DNA of 64,000 bases from Verticillium longisporum (Eukaryota > Ascomycota > Sordariomycetes > Glomerellales > Plectosphaerellaceae), in contig JAETXT010000002.1 of assembly GCA_019188255.1 (NCBI GenBank), forward strand, positions 5,580,001 through 5,644,000, written 5' to 3'. A program made the position numbers and the translations under genes. Below the pieces are notes generated by a model. That model saw only the letters and a program-made list of their open reading frames with translations, searched no databases and was not told where the DNA came from. Shown one piece after another: positions 32,954 through 43,648 of this stretch (positions within the stretch are counted from its first letter, which is position 1; the number at the start of each line of letters is the position of its first letter).

Positions 32954-34638
32954 AGGCGAGGAGGAGCGAGGACCACGAAGACGCGACACGCTTGTACGAT
33001 TTTATGGAGACGACCGTCGAGGCATCGAAAGAACGAAGAGAAGCTGAGAGACGAGAGGCGGGAGGCAAAAAAGACGAGAGACGAAAGAAAGCGATGCAGG
33101 GCCAGAAGGAGGGGGCTTGCCTGCGCATCTTGTACCATAGGATATCCGGTTGGCTTTTTCTGTTTTGCTCTCACACTCGGCCCGGCCCAGGCCCCGGCAT
33201 TGTACACAGCGCGTAATACTAGCATATATACATACACTCTTGGTCGGCTCGACGCGACATGCCGTTTGTTCCGCTGACAACAAGTTGGAGTTGCAGACCA
33301 TCACTGGACAGTATGACAAACAAACGGAGGGTAGAGCAAGCCACTGGGTCGAATGGGGTCGCAGGGATGTCCTTGCGGCCATGACGTCCGTGTGTCTTCA
33401 CATGTGATCCGGGGCCTAAGCAGCGGTGCTTGCGTGCGGGTATTCGTGTGTCAGGGACGCAGAAGGCATGAGTCGGCAGGGCAAACCATGACTGTGAGCA
33501 ACTACCAAAGGGACCAAACAAGGCATGGAGGTCGTTGGTTTTGGGTTGCGGCGTGGACGCTGTTGGACCACTGAGGGTGTCGGTTACAGTCGCATGACCC
33601 CGCTCCGGCCATAATTTGGAGGGGGTGGTCGGTTGGAGGGGCATCATTTGATGAAGGGTGGTGGTGGTAGCATTCTTGGAAAGGCGTGACTGATGGGGTT
33701 CTAGAGGCATGGCGAGCACGGGATGGTCGAGTGCCTCGGCTGGTGTGATATTGCTGCGGTGGTGGTGGCCAGGGGTCGGCATGTTAGTTGTTCGTGTCAG
33801 TGTTGTTCCTGAGAGCTGGCGACACTGGCATTGGGACGGGAGGTGTTGCTCGACATGGAGGGTAGCCGGCGGAAGGTCGTAGGGTATAGATCTGGCTCAA
33901 AAAGTGTGGTTTGTGCGAGAAAGGGCATATGGTGAGGGTCTCGTTGGGATATTTGCCTTGTGTCGAGCGTTTGGCAGCAGCAACTCAACGTATTCAAGCC
34001 GGCCGTTGCTGTTTCCTCTACTTCGCCTGAAGGCGCTGGCATCAGTGGCAGGTGTTGGTGGTTGTTCCTCGCAAATTGGAACGGGCAAGGTGCCTGATTC
34101 GGCAGGGGCGCAGGGGCAGTGATCATTAGGGGCCTTGGGGCGTGCCAGGCGGAGGGAAGGTGGGATGCGGCACAACGCTACCTTGTTCCTTCTCACGCCT
34201 CAGACCTCAGATAGTGGGAGGGCAGGGACAATGGCGGGGCTGCGCGAAGGCCAAGCCAAGAAGCGCCCAGGATAATCTCATGGGGTTACGTGCGCGTGCG
34301 CCGCACCTAGTGTCACAGTCCCGGGCGCAATTGTCCCTTCCCTCCGATCCTCCGAAGCTTCGACGCACCTACTCACTTCAGGCAAGAACCTCGGCCGGTG
34401 AACCAACTTCTTCTTGTGACAGTCGACCCTCCTGAAAGCGTAACAGAGCGAGTCGAGTGCGGAACCCAAGTACTTAACACTGACACAACGTCTCGCCTAT
34501 ACACACCGCCCTCTCCTCTCCCTCCGTTTATTTCTCTCCCTAAGGTGCTTGATCACATCACCCCAGCACCGTCTCTACAAGGCCTCCTTTCTCTCAACTC
34601 ATCAATTATCCCGTAATCACCCCAGGCTACCCATCATC
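32954..34638. other. intergenic region, epimerase 3' flank to lipocalin-like gene
   Basis: No open frame here resembles a known family. The stretch 33000-33180 is purine-rich on the plus strand. Position 34480-34638 is pyrimidine-rich and likely the leader of the next gene. Confidence 0.6.
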
Positions 34639-35330
34639 ATGGCTGCTCCCGCCAACATCACCATCAAGAACCTCTCGGGCAAGTGGCAGATGGTAAGTCA
34701 TGTTTGGCATTGTGCCCCACGCAACGCCGCACGAAAAAAAGTACCCCGCCTTTCCCAGAGCCCACGTCGTTGACATGCTTCCAGAACAAAACCCTCTCCG
34801 ACTCGCCCGAGCCCGCCCTCGCTCTACAGGGTATCGGCTGGATGGTCCGCAAGGCCGTTGGCCTGGCGACTCTCACCCTCCACGTCAAGCAGTACGAGGG
34901 AGCACCCAAGCCCCCGTCCACCGCCACGGACCCTGTCACCCACATCGACATTGACCAGACCGCCACGGGCGGCGTCAAGGGCACCACGGAGAACCGCTGC
35001 CTCGACCTCGAGTTCCGCGAGCATGCGGACTGGCTCTTTGGCAGCTGCCGCGGCCAGAGCGACTGGCGGTCCCCTGCCGAGATTGAGGACGAGTTCCTGA
35101 AGAAGGGCTGGCTCGAGGGCGACGCCGAGAGCACCGGCCCCCAAGGCAAGAGCCACGTCTACAGCCATGTCGAAAACGTCGACAACGGCTGGACGGCCAC
35201 CCAGATCTGGGGCTTCCAGGAGATCGATGGGCAGAGGCGCTATGCCCGCAACATTGTCGTTGCCAAGGACGACAAGAAGGTTGAGTTCCGTCTCGTCTAC
35301 GACTACCTCGGTGAGAACGACGCGGCTTAG
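34639..35330 (+). CDS. lipocalin-like fungal protein of unknown function
   Basis: Conserved hypothetical protein of 199 residues. Exons 34639-34692 and 34785-35330 join in frame. It begins with a lipocalin/fatty-acid-binding-like entry motif: ITIKNLSGKWQMNKTLSDS has the G-x-W followed by a short helix typical of the calycin fold. Alternating beta-strand-like stretches follow (LATLTLHVKQYEG, THIDIDQTATGGVKGTTENR, ATQIWGFQEIDGQRRYARNI) and it ends with VEFRLVYDYLGENDAA. There is no signal peptide or membrane segment, so it is probably cytosolic. The fold assignment rests on the N-terminal motif and strand pattern and is moderate; no ligand can be named. The gene is convergent with the CBS-domain gene. 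Confidence 0.78.
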
Positions 35331-35689
35331 ATGAAGAGAGAAGGGGCGTCGGGCGCGACGTGGGGTTGCCATTGGTCCCCCCACGAGTACCTAGTTTCCT
35401 AGCATAATGAATCTCATGATATCCCCACGAGTGGCCACTTGAAGAGCCGTTCGACAGACAGAAATGAAGAAATTGACCGTTTCATTCATGAGCAGTGGCA
35501 TTGTTGAATGATGCCTGTCTGCCGTCCAGAGTTGCCGACGCCGTTGATGCAGCCCGCTGTTTCCTTAGAATTCCCGTTTCCCTGTGGCCGTTGCTCGTCC
35601 TTTCCTGCATTACAACCTGTTCTCACCAATGTGTCGCTACCTGTCTTCCTCCTTACTCCCCTTCTCCGCCATATCCTGCTCGTTCCCCC
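35331..35689. other. convergent intergenic region
   Basis: A 359-bp spacer between the 3' ends of the lipocalin-like and CBS genes. No open frame or repeat of note is seen. Confidence 0.75.
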
Positions 35690-36300
35690 TCAGGCCGGCC
35701 TCCGCTTGACAAACTCCTCGAGATCCCCCACAGTCGCCACGCCGAGCACGAACCGCCTCTTCTCGTCCGTGACGACGGCGAACGTGTTCCGCTCGCCCTG
35801 GCCGACGCCGTTGCCGCCGCCGGCCTCGAAAAGGCCTCGAGCTCCTCGAGCGGCGTCTGCATGGTGATGACCTTGTACGTGCGGCCCTTGCGCTGGAAGC
35901 GCACCATGGCCTTGGCGAGCTCGTCGTCGGGCCCCACCTTGCCGGCGTCGAGGAGGGCCTGCAGGTGCGGGATGGCGAGGTAGCCGAGGAGGGCGCGCGT
36001 GTGCCGGTCCGTGATGGTGAGGTGCGTGTAGTCGCGCTCAAAGGCCGAGAGGAGCGCCAGCGAGATGGGGTCCGAGGGGTGCAGGGAGAGGGCGGCGGGG
36101 GGGTCGAGGTCTTGGACGGTGGCCTGTCCGTGGCCGTGCCTGTGTTAGCCTGCTGGATCTGGGGGACGGGCAGATGGGACGAGGCGAGGGGTACGTACGC
36201 CGCGGTATCGTGAGGACCACTTGGAGACAAAGGGCTGGGAGGTCGCGGAGGCGGCGGGGTTGGGGCCCGTGGGGACGGTGGAAGTGGCGGCGGCGGCCAT
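35690..36300 (-). CDS. CBS-domain protein (frameshifted)
   Basis: Small CBS-pair protein; such domains usually bind adenosyl ligands and regulate partners, but no partner can be named. Minus exons 36300-36199 and 36123-35690 join in phase 0: WSSRYRG then ATVQDLDPPAALSLHP. A CTAAC branch point precedes the acceptor. The first CBS unit includes ERDYTHLTITDRHTRALLGY and the second TFAVVTDEKRRFVLGVATVG, ending DLEEFVKRRPA. Near 35828-35831 four A (minus TTTT) should be five: the frame is EELEAF up to there and EAGGGNGVGQGERNTFAVV after it. With one base restored it is about 178 residues. The homopolymer context favours a sequencing or assembly deletion. Confidence 0.88.
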
Positions 36301-38969
36301 GGTCGGTGTCCCGGTCGTTTCGCTGCTATGAGGGGCCTGTGGTGCAGAGGCGAGTCGGCCGCGGTCGCTCGGTTCGCGCAAGGTCGTGTGCTCGGAGGAG
36401 GGCGGGAGTCTGAAGGAAGGCGGGAGTCTGAAGGAAGGCGGGAGTTTGGAGGAGGGCGGGAGTCTGGAGGGGGACGTCGAGGATGGAAAGTTGAGGGTTG
36501 GATAGCCATGGCAGGTTGGTTCGAGACGGCAGTTTGGCGCCAATTTTCTATGGCCAGCGCAAGTGGGGTTGCTTCTTAGTGTGGGGGTTCCTCATCGCCG
36601 TCCCGTCACTTTGCACTCATCCGGGTTAGTGGTCTTGCTGGTGTGATGTTTTGGTCAATTGCTGTTCTAGCGCTTGCATATGAGTATTGAGGCTCTTTAA
36701 TTTAGTCATAGCTGATTATTCTTAAGGCTCTTCAGAGTTGTGCTTCGTCGAGGCTGTTCGCTAACGTGGTGCTTATTGCTGTCTCTTGGTTCGTGAATGT
36801 CGTCGTCTGCCACGAGCCATGGACGAATTACGGCAGTCTTCCACAGACCGAATGGAGGATGACATACTCGAGAGTGCTTCCGCAATTAATGGACAAATGT
36901 TTTCATATGTAAAATCTGTGTTCTTGGGCAGGTGTATCCTGATGAACCAACCCCACTGCGAGTTGCTTCGCCTGTCAAGCCAAGTGATTTCGTTTGCTCA
37001 GGATGGTGTCTCTTCCAAACAGAACGCTTCCATGGACTGAAACACCTCCAAAGTCGATGATTTCTGTGTTCAAATATCCATACAATCTTTGGAGAGGATC
37101 AAGTCGTTTAGAGTGTCAACTGGTCTTGCCGGCCTGCCTGCTTTGCTCCCCCATTTGTGATGGTACTGATGTGTGTCGCGGGACAAAATGAAGTCTGACC
37201 TGAAGCAGCCCATCTGAGTAAGAAATTATGATGAAAGAAGGTTACAACCAAGTCAGTCCTATATCCAATCACTTATGGATCTCGATTGTTCGACATCGGA
37301 GGCTTGTTATGTCCTTGGGCTGGCATTACTTGTTCTCACAAGCGCCAAATGTACTGCGAGCCGTCCTTATCTTGCTAGGACTTCGTATTTATGAGTGTTT
37401 CTCAACGACATTCAAACTCACATAGCCAAATGCTCAGTGTTCTTGTCAGCTTGGCTATATTCCCGAGGACTGCCAGTCAACCGCCGCAAGATGTTCTTTC
37501 GATCTCGACAGCTTCCCCATCACTGGCGGCTGCAGGGTGACGATGTGTGACAGTGTTTAGACAAGTAGTACGGAGGCATCCCGTCATTCTTCGCTCAAGA
37601 ATTTCTTAATTCGAAGCTAAAACTCGAATCGGCGAGGTTGGCCAACGCTCAGGAGCGTCACTTTAGGGAATAGATTTTCACAACGACGGTTCTAATGTTC
37701 GATACGTTTTCAAGATTGTAGCAGGGACATTACATAGAGATACTCTATAAAATTGACGTATAGGGGGTGTGGCTAGCAACATTATCTCGGTGTATACCAT
37801 ATTCGTCTCTCCTTCAAGCTGCCGTAAAAGGAGTTTTGACAACAGGTGAGACCGGCAAGCCTGTGGCTGTGACTGTGAACTAGACACATGGCATTAATCC
37901 TTGATGACAACCAGATGAATGCCCCTGCCCCCGGGCAAAAGCCAACAGGTTCCTGCTCCCGGCGCACGGCATACTGCTTCCACGCTAAGCTTGCCGGGAA
38001 CGGAGCCGGCTCCGGTCATGGTGGGTCGCCGGGCATGACAGACTGATGATTGCCCGCTGCCGGTCATCTCCCGTATAACCAAAGAAACGAAGAATCATCA
38101 TTGACGAGACCGTGTAAGAGAATTGCCGGCCAAAGAGTACATTGCCATTGGCTTCACGTAAAAGCAGCTTAACCGCGTGACACCGCAGACGTGCATGACA
38201 CGCCAAGAGCTCATGGCCTTCTCATCGGAGCCTTCACGAGATTCATACGGAACACAGGTGGACAGGAAATCAAGGGCATCCCTGGAGAAACCTCCATACG
38301 CAGGTGACCACATACAATCCCCGATGAATAGCTCACGCTAAGGTTATACGGCACCTAAGATACAGGCCCCTGCCGCGAACACGGCGCAGCTGGAATCCTT
38401 CGGTGAACCCCCGCCGACCTTTTCCGACCCAACCAATGGCCCTGCACCGTCGTCTCTGTGTGACACGCATCCCACGACCTATCAAGGCGCCCCGAGCTCC
38501 AGCCTTGTGATGTCACTCTGAGAGCTCTCCCCTCACAGACCTCCTCACAGAGGGAAGGAACGAAGCGAGCGTCGTACCTGCCCGACCTGACCTCACACGC
38601 TTGACTCCCCATGCCATTTCCTATCGCAAGCTGCTCCCTCAGCCTCGAGACGCCTTCATCCTGATACGCACGTGCAAGAGCCTCAAACCTGCGCCCAACG
38701 ACAACCCTCCCCATCCGAACGCTTCCGAATTGGGGACCCTCGCCCAATTGACCTGTCACCTGTTACTATAGCATTCCTGCGACGCGGACTTAAGGCAAGA
38801 GTCACCTCCTCCCGAAATCACGCACACGGACCTACCGGAGAACCCGTGTCCCGCTGCCTCGTTCATCTGTCGCAGCTATCACATCACTCGGAAGGTCTCG
38901 ACCGCTAACACGCTTTCAGACACCAGAGCCTGTCCCTTCTCCCGTAAGAACCGCGCCATCACGACAATC
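36301..38969. other. 2.7-kb intergenic region with AT-richer centre
   Basis: Starts with an 18-bp minisatellite (36395-36470) in the CBS promoter region. From about 36600 to 38100 composition is visibly less GC-rich than elsewhere, with only short open frames. From about 38350 it becomes pyrimidine-rich and likely includes the phosphate carrier leader. Nothing else is supportable; a decayed element is possible but unproven. Confidence 0.55.
36395..36470 (-). repeat. 18-bp minisatellite, about 4 copies
   Basis: GGCGGGAGTCTGAAGGAA-type units at 18-bp spacing, with T/C and A/G variants, about 100-170 bp upstream of the CBS gene start. Confidence 0.92.
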
Positions 38970-40249
38970 ATGTCGTTTTTGTATCCCCAACGGGATACAT
39001 TCCAGTCATGCTTTGCGTCTCCTCTGGCGCCGGCCGCTCCGAAGCGCATGTCGTTGGCCCCCGGCCCGACCAAGTACCAGGCTCGGCCTGAGCTGTACGG
39101 CGCCTACTCGACCGTTGACGATGTCAAGGGCAAGGCCCAGAAGCTCAGCAGCGAGGCGGCCAAGGAGTTCGAGAAGGCCTCCGCCGCCGCCCAGGCCAAG
39201 GCCGGCCGGATCGAGCTCTACTCTGGCAGGTACTATGCCGCCTGCACCTTTGGCGGCTTGATGGCCTGTGTGCGTAGAGAAGAGCCTCCCACCCCCCCTC
39301 AAGCGTGTTGCTGGACCCCCATCTGACCAGCCCGTGGGGCCTCACGCCCCTTCCCGGTACCCCGCCTGACCTCGTCAAGACGCGTCGCCAGATCGACTCC
39401 AAGCTGTACACGGGAAACTTCCAGGCCTGGGGCAAGATCTTCCGCGGCGAGGGCGTGCGCGGCATCTTCACCGGCTGGAGCCCGACGTTCTTCGGCTACT
39501 CCGCCCAGGGCGCCTTCAAGTATGGCTGGTATGAGTTCTTCAAGAAGCAATACTCGGACATTGCCGGTCCCGAGAATGCCCAAAAGTACAAGACGGTCCT
39601 GTATCTGACTGCGTCCGCTTCGGCCGAGTTCCTCGCCGACCTTGCCCTCTGTCCCTTTGAGGCTGTCAAGGTGCGCATGCAGGGCGGCATCCCGTCTCCT
39701 TACAGCGGCACGCTCGACGGCATCCGCACCATCGCGGCCAAGGAGGGCGTGTCCGGGCTGTACAAGGGCCTCTACCCTCTCTGGGGTCGTCAGATCCCCT
39801 ACACCATGATGAAGTTTGCATCGTTCGAGACCATTGTCGAGATGATTTACGACCGCCTGCCTGGCCAGAAGAGCGACTACAGCAAGGGCGCCCAGACCGG
39901 CGTCTCCTTTGCCGGTGGCTATCTGGCCGGTATCCTCTGCGCCATCGTCTCTCACCCTGCCGATGTCATGGTCAGCAAGTTGAACGCCAACCGTGCGCCC
40001 GGCGAAGCGTTTGGCGGTGCCCTGAGCCGCATTTACAAAGATATTGGCTTCTCCGGGCTGTGGAACGGTCTTCCAGTGCGCATCGTCATGATTGGCACTC
40101 TGACTGGTCTACAGTGGATGATCTATGTGAGTTTCAAGTGCCTGTTCTACCATGCATAACCATACTAACAGTGGCTGTAGGACTACTTCAAGATCTTCAT
40201 GGGTCTCCCAACGACGGGTGGTGCGTCACAGGCCGTGGAGAAGAAGTGA
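38970..40249 (+). CDS. MIR1: mitochondrial phosphate carrier
   Basis: Inner-membrane carrier that imports phosphate into mitochondria, of the solute carrier 25 family. Exons are 38970-39269, about 39338-40126 and 40181-40249. The N-terminus carries a short presequence-like region, then KRMSLAPG and KIELYS-like RIELYSGRYYAACTFGG. Repeats carry P-x-D/E-x-x-K motifs: PPDLVK (repeat 1), PFEAVK (repeat 2), PADVMV (repeat 3). Also seen are GWSPTFFGYSAQGAFKYGWY and GLYPLWGRQIPYTMMKFASF. The first junction is odd: the frame requires exon 2 to begin at GGC 39338, but the bases before it are GG rather than AG, and the next residues read GLTPLPGTPPDLVK instead of the usual GLTHTxVTPLDLVK. A local sequence error or a divergent exon is likely. 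The identity is secure. Confidence 0.93.
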
Positions 40250-43200
40250 GAAATGCACGAGTGCGAGAAGAGGTGAATTCGGGTTGTGCTGAGTAGGTCA
40301 TCGGTTGTCGAGTGGTGGTATCCGTAGAAACTAGGAATACTTTGCTCATCGCAACATTGACTGACTCAAAACAAAATGACACTGGTGCCGCAATGGCATC
40401 TGGAGAATGTCATATGTGAAGGGCTATGAGCTTGAATGTGCCCGCATACAGAAAGCGGGATGCTTGACTGGAGCATGTCGAACCACCCCGTTGCGACCGG
40501 CGACGCCGACAGCTGCAGCTGCAGCTGCAGCACCACACCCTTCCTCGGGAACCATATGGCGTAGGCGGGTTATCTCCCGTGCCTTGTCCAGCTTGGGGCT
40601 GGCCACTCACCCGAGAACGCAAAAGCTAGATTGGTCAGCTCTTCCGTGTGCTCTGTGGGACATGTTATCCTTTGCATGTCCGTGAAGCAGGATGAAAGCT
40701 GCCTCGGCGTCTCTTCGTCCTCTTCCTGATTCCTCCATCGAGGGGGGAGACGGATCCTACGGCCTTGGCCCATGCTGAGGTAAGCGCATCTGTCGTAGCC
40801 ACGACGTCATGGAAGACATGGTGTATACGAGAAGAGGAGCATGGACAATAGCGCCAGGCATTTTGGGAGTAGAATATTGGGAATGTGGGCTCGGGAGGTT
40901 GACGCAGGAGGATAAGCCAAGAGAATACGCCACCGGGGTATCGGCTGGAGTGCTTGCGACTTTTCGGTCCTGGGTTCCGGGAGGGTGCTGGCTTGGGTGG
41001 GGGAGTGAGACGTGGTTGGTGGGATGTTGTCGCTGTTTTAGGCGGCCGGATGTTTTTTTGGTCAGCCATCCATGAAAGCAAAGGGTCGACTGGCTGGCAT
41101 GCTTAGTGGGAAAGCTACACAATACTAACTTTTAAGGTCAACATCGGGAAAAGCGGCGGAATCAAAGAATGTGACCGATGGCATACCGCGCGATGATGTT
41201 CGGGTGGGGGGAGAGCGAGGGCTCCTGGACGCGTGGTTCTTACGACGCAAAGAAACAAACAGGTGGCCAGCAGAGGCCACACATGTCTCTTCTCCTCCAT
41301 GGAGAAGGTCGCTTCTCAATCCATCGTAGAGGCGGAGCACCAAGGCTCAAGCCAGATCAACAAAGCATCGACGGTCGAGTCGAACAAGCTGGGAAGATGC
41401 CGGACCATGGCAAAGTATTGAGCAGCATGGGCGCGAACACCAACGGCCCCGCACCCGCAGAATGTGGGAGGGAGGGGCAGGTACTGCAGCGAGTAAGCAC
41501 GCGGCTAGCTTGACGATTCCTCTCGAGATGGCCCGAATGAAAGGCGGGGGAACCAATGGGTTCCAGATCAAATGACCAGGGCTGTCAGATCCGCGAGCGA
41601 GTCTGATGAGCGCAACATGTGAGACGGAGGCGTTGCTGTGCACTGCAATAGAGGTTGAGCACGCTTGAAGTTCTTTCAGAGACCGGTGACGCCTGGTAGG
41701 AACGCCAAGGACGGCCTCGTCTGGGGGCCCGAAGGATTGACTTTTGCATCCAAGTCCGTGGCGGCCGTGGAGTTCCCTGGAATCGAACATTTCTGACAGA
41801 TTGTCTCTTGAGCGAGAATTGGACGGCAAACTCAATCGACACGGGGCGCCAAGCAGCGACCCACGGCATTGGGTGACACGCGAAGGGCGCCGCCCGCCAC
41901 CAGCAACAATAGGTTGTACCCGTAACGCCGGAGTGATGAGACGGAGATGAGGGGCGAGAAGGTTGTAGTAGAATAAGAAACCACTGGCGCTCGCTCTGGC
42001 AAGTGCCTTCTGGTGCGTGTGACAGGTGGCAGGCTGTGTCCGCCGATTTGGTTGGGGATCGGTTAAAGTCGTCGCTCGTTGGCTGGCCTGGACATTGATC
42101 AGCCGTCGACAAAGGAACGGCACAGACGTACAAGTAGGATGAAGTACAGTAGCCCGCCTCGTCGAGTCGTGTAGGGGCGCTGAGTCGCTGGGCTCCAGTT
42201 GCTGTCGGTCGATTCGGGGCATGTCGCTACAGACGGTCCCGACTCCCTGTTCAGGCTGTGAGCAGGGGGTCTTGGGAGGCGCAATCGCCAACGCGCCAAC
42301 CCCATGTCGCCCCCACCTCGTCCTAGTGTTGCACTGGCGGATGGACTAGGCCAAGGCAAGCCAGGGCGTGCGGTGTCGGTGACGGCGTCGGAGTCTGGAG
42401 TCAGTGTCCTGTGTGGTGCTCAGGAGTCGGCTGGTGGGAGGCCAGGAGGAGGTGTTCGAGACGGAAAGGCAAATGTTGGAGGGGCCCAAGATGAAGAGAC
42501 GGCAAGGGGGAAGATGAGGGATGGAATGAGAGAGATGCACTGCAGTTGGAGAGGCACGAGACGGGGGGGAAGGCTGACATTACCTACAGACGACATGTAC
42601 ATGGTACAGTACTACAGTAGCCAGGTGGTAGGTACGAACAGGGTAAGGCAGAGGCAAGCAGGCGCCATCGAGCAGCCCCGTCTGCTTGTCTCTCGGTTGC
42701 CCCTGCCTCTCCCGCTGTTCCTGAGGTGTTCCTGCTCCCTGTTGCTCCCTGCTGCTCCCCCAAACCCCCTCCCCATTACCCCCCCCCTTAGCCCCTGCCC
42801 CCCCCTGCCCCCATGCCAGGCTGCACCTGCTCCTGTGGCACAACACCTGCAACGTGCCTCTCCTCCAGTTTTCCCCGCCACTGAAAGCACAGATCAGGCC
42901 GTAGCAGAGTAGCAACGGTGGAGGGCCTAGGCACTAGCCTCCATCGGACCAGTGTCAGGCCCTGGCTCTTGGGTCTCGCTCTGGCCCTTCTGGCTCTGGC
43001 TTTGGCTCTGGAAGTGGAAGTGGAAGCGGAAGTGGAAGCCTTGGTCTGCGACCCTTTTCCCTCACTGTATCCCACTCTCATCTTCGCTCCCTCAGCTACT
43101 TGCACCATTGCTACTGCTCCTCCTCCTCCTCCACCTCGCGTCCGCCTTCATTGACGCACGCTTCCTCCCTCCAGCCCGCTCGACGCTGCTCTGTCGTCCC

Positions 43201-43648
43201 CTAGGATCGACCACAACACTGAAGCCATATCCCATAGAGCAACGCCGCCCCGCTCGACGACGCGATTCGCCCACCTCTCGGCCCATTGAATCTCCCGTCG
43301 TCGCCTCGCCACCATCACGCACTCTCTCACATTCTGTACTCGACGCTCGACGCCAGCCATTGTCGTCGCACACAGCAAGTCCAGCTGTTGGATAGAGACT
43401 AGACGAGCACGGGTCATTATTTCGCATACATCCGAGCATCAGCATCCAGCAAGCGTACCGCAGCCGTCCTCCCGTCATCTGACCAACCGTACATCAACCC
43501 AGACCGCGGCATAGATCTCGGCAACGCCACACCAATTTCCGACATTGACTATTTCGTGTTGTCCGAGAACATTTCAGATTGCATACGAAGCACCGTTTAA
43601 TACAAAGAGGCCTCCAGTGCTTTTGTGCCCTCATTACAAATCGCCACC
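40250..43648. other. 3.4-kb intergenic region upstream of the CreB gene
   Basis: A minus-strand open frame of 314 codons (41347-42291) has the Arg/Ser/Pro-rich composition of spurious frames and no recognised domain. Near 43010-43040 a GGAAGTGGAAGC repeat occurs. From about 43080 the sequence is pyrimidine-rich and probably forms a long leader for the deubiquitinase gene. Nothing else can be supported. Confidence 0.55.

Noticed and set aside
41347..42291. 314-codon minus-strand frame upstream of the CreB gene
   Set aside because: Arg/Ser/Pro-rich with no recognisable domain, intron pattern or conserved motif.
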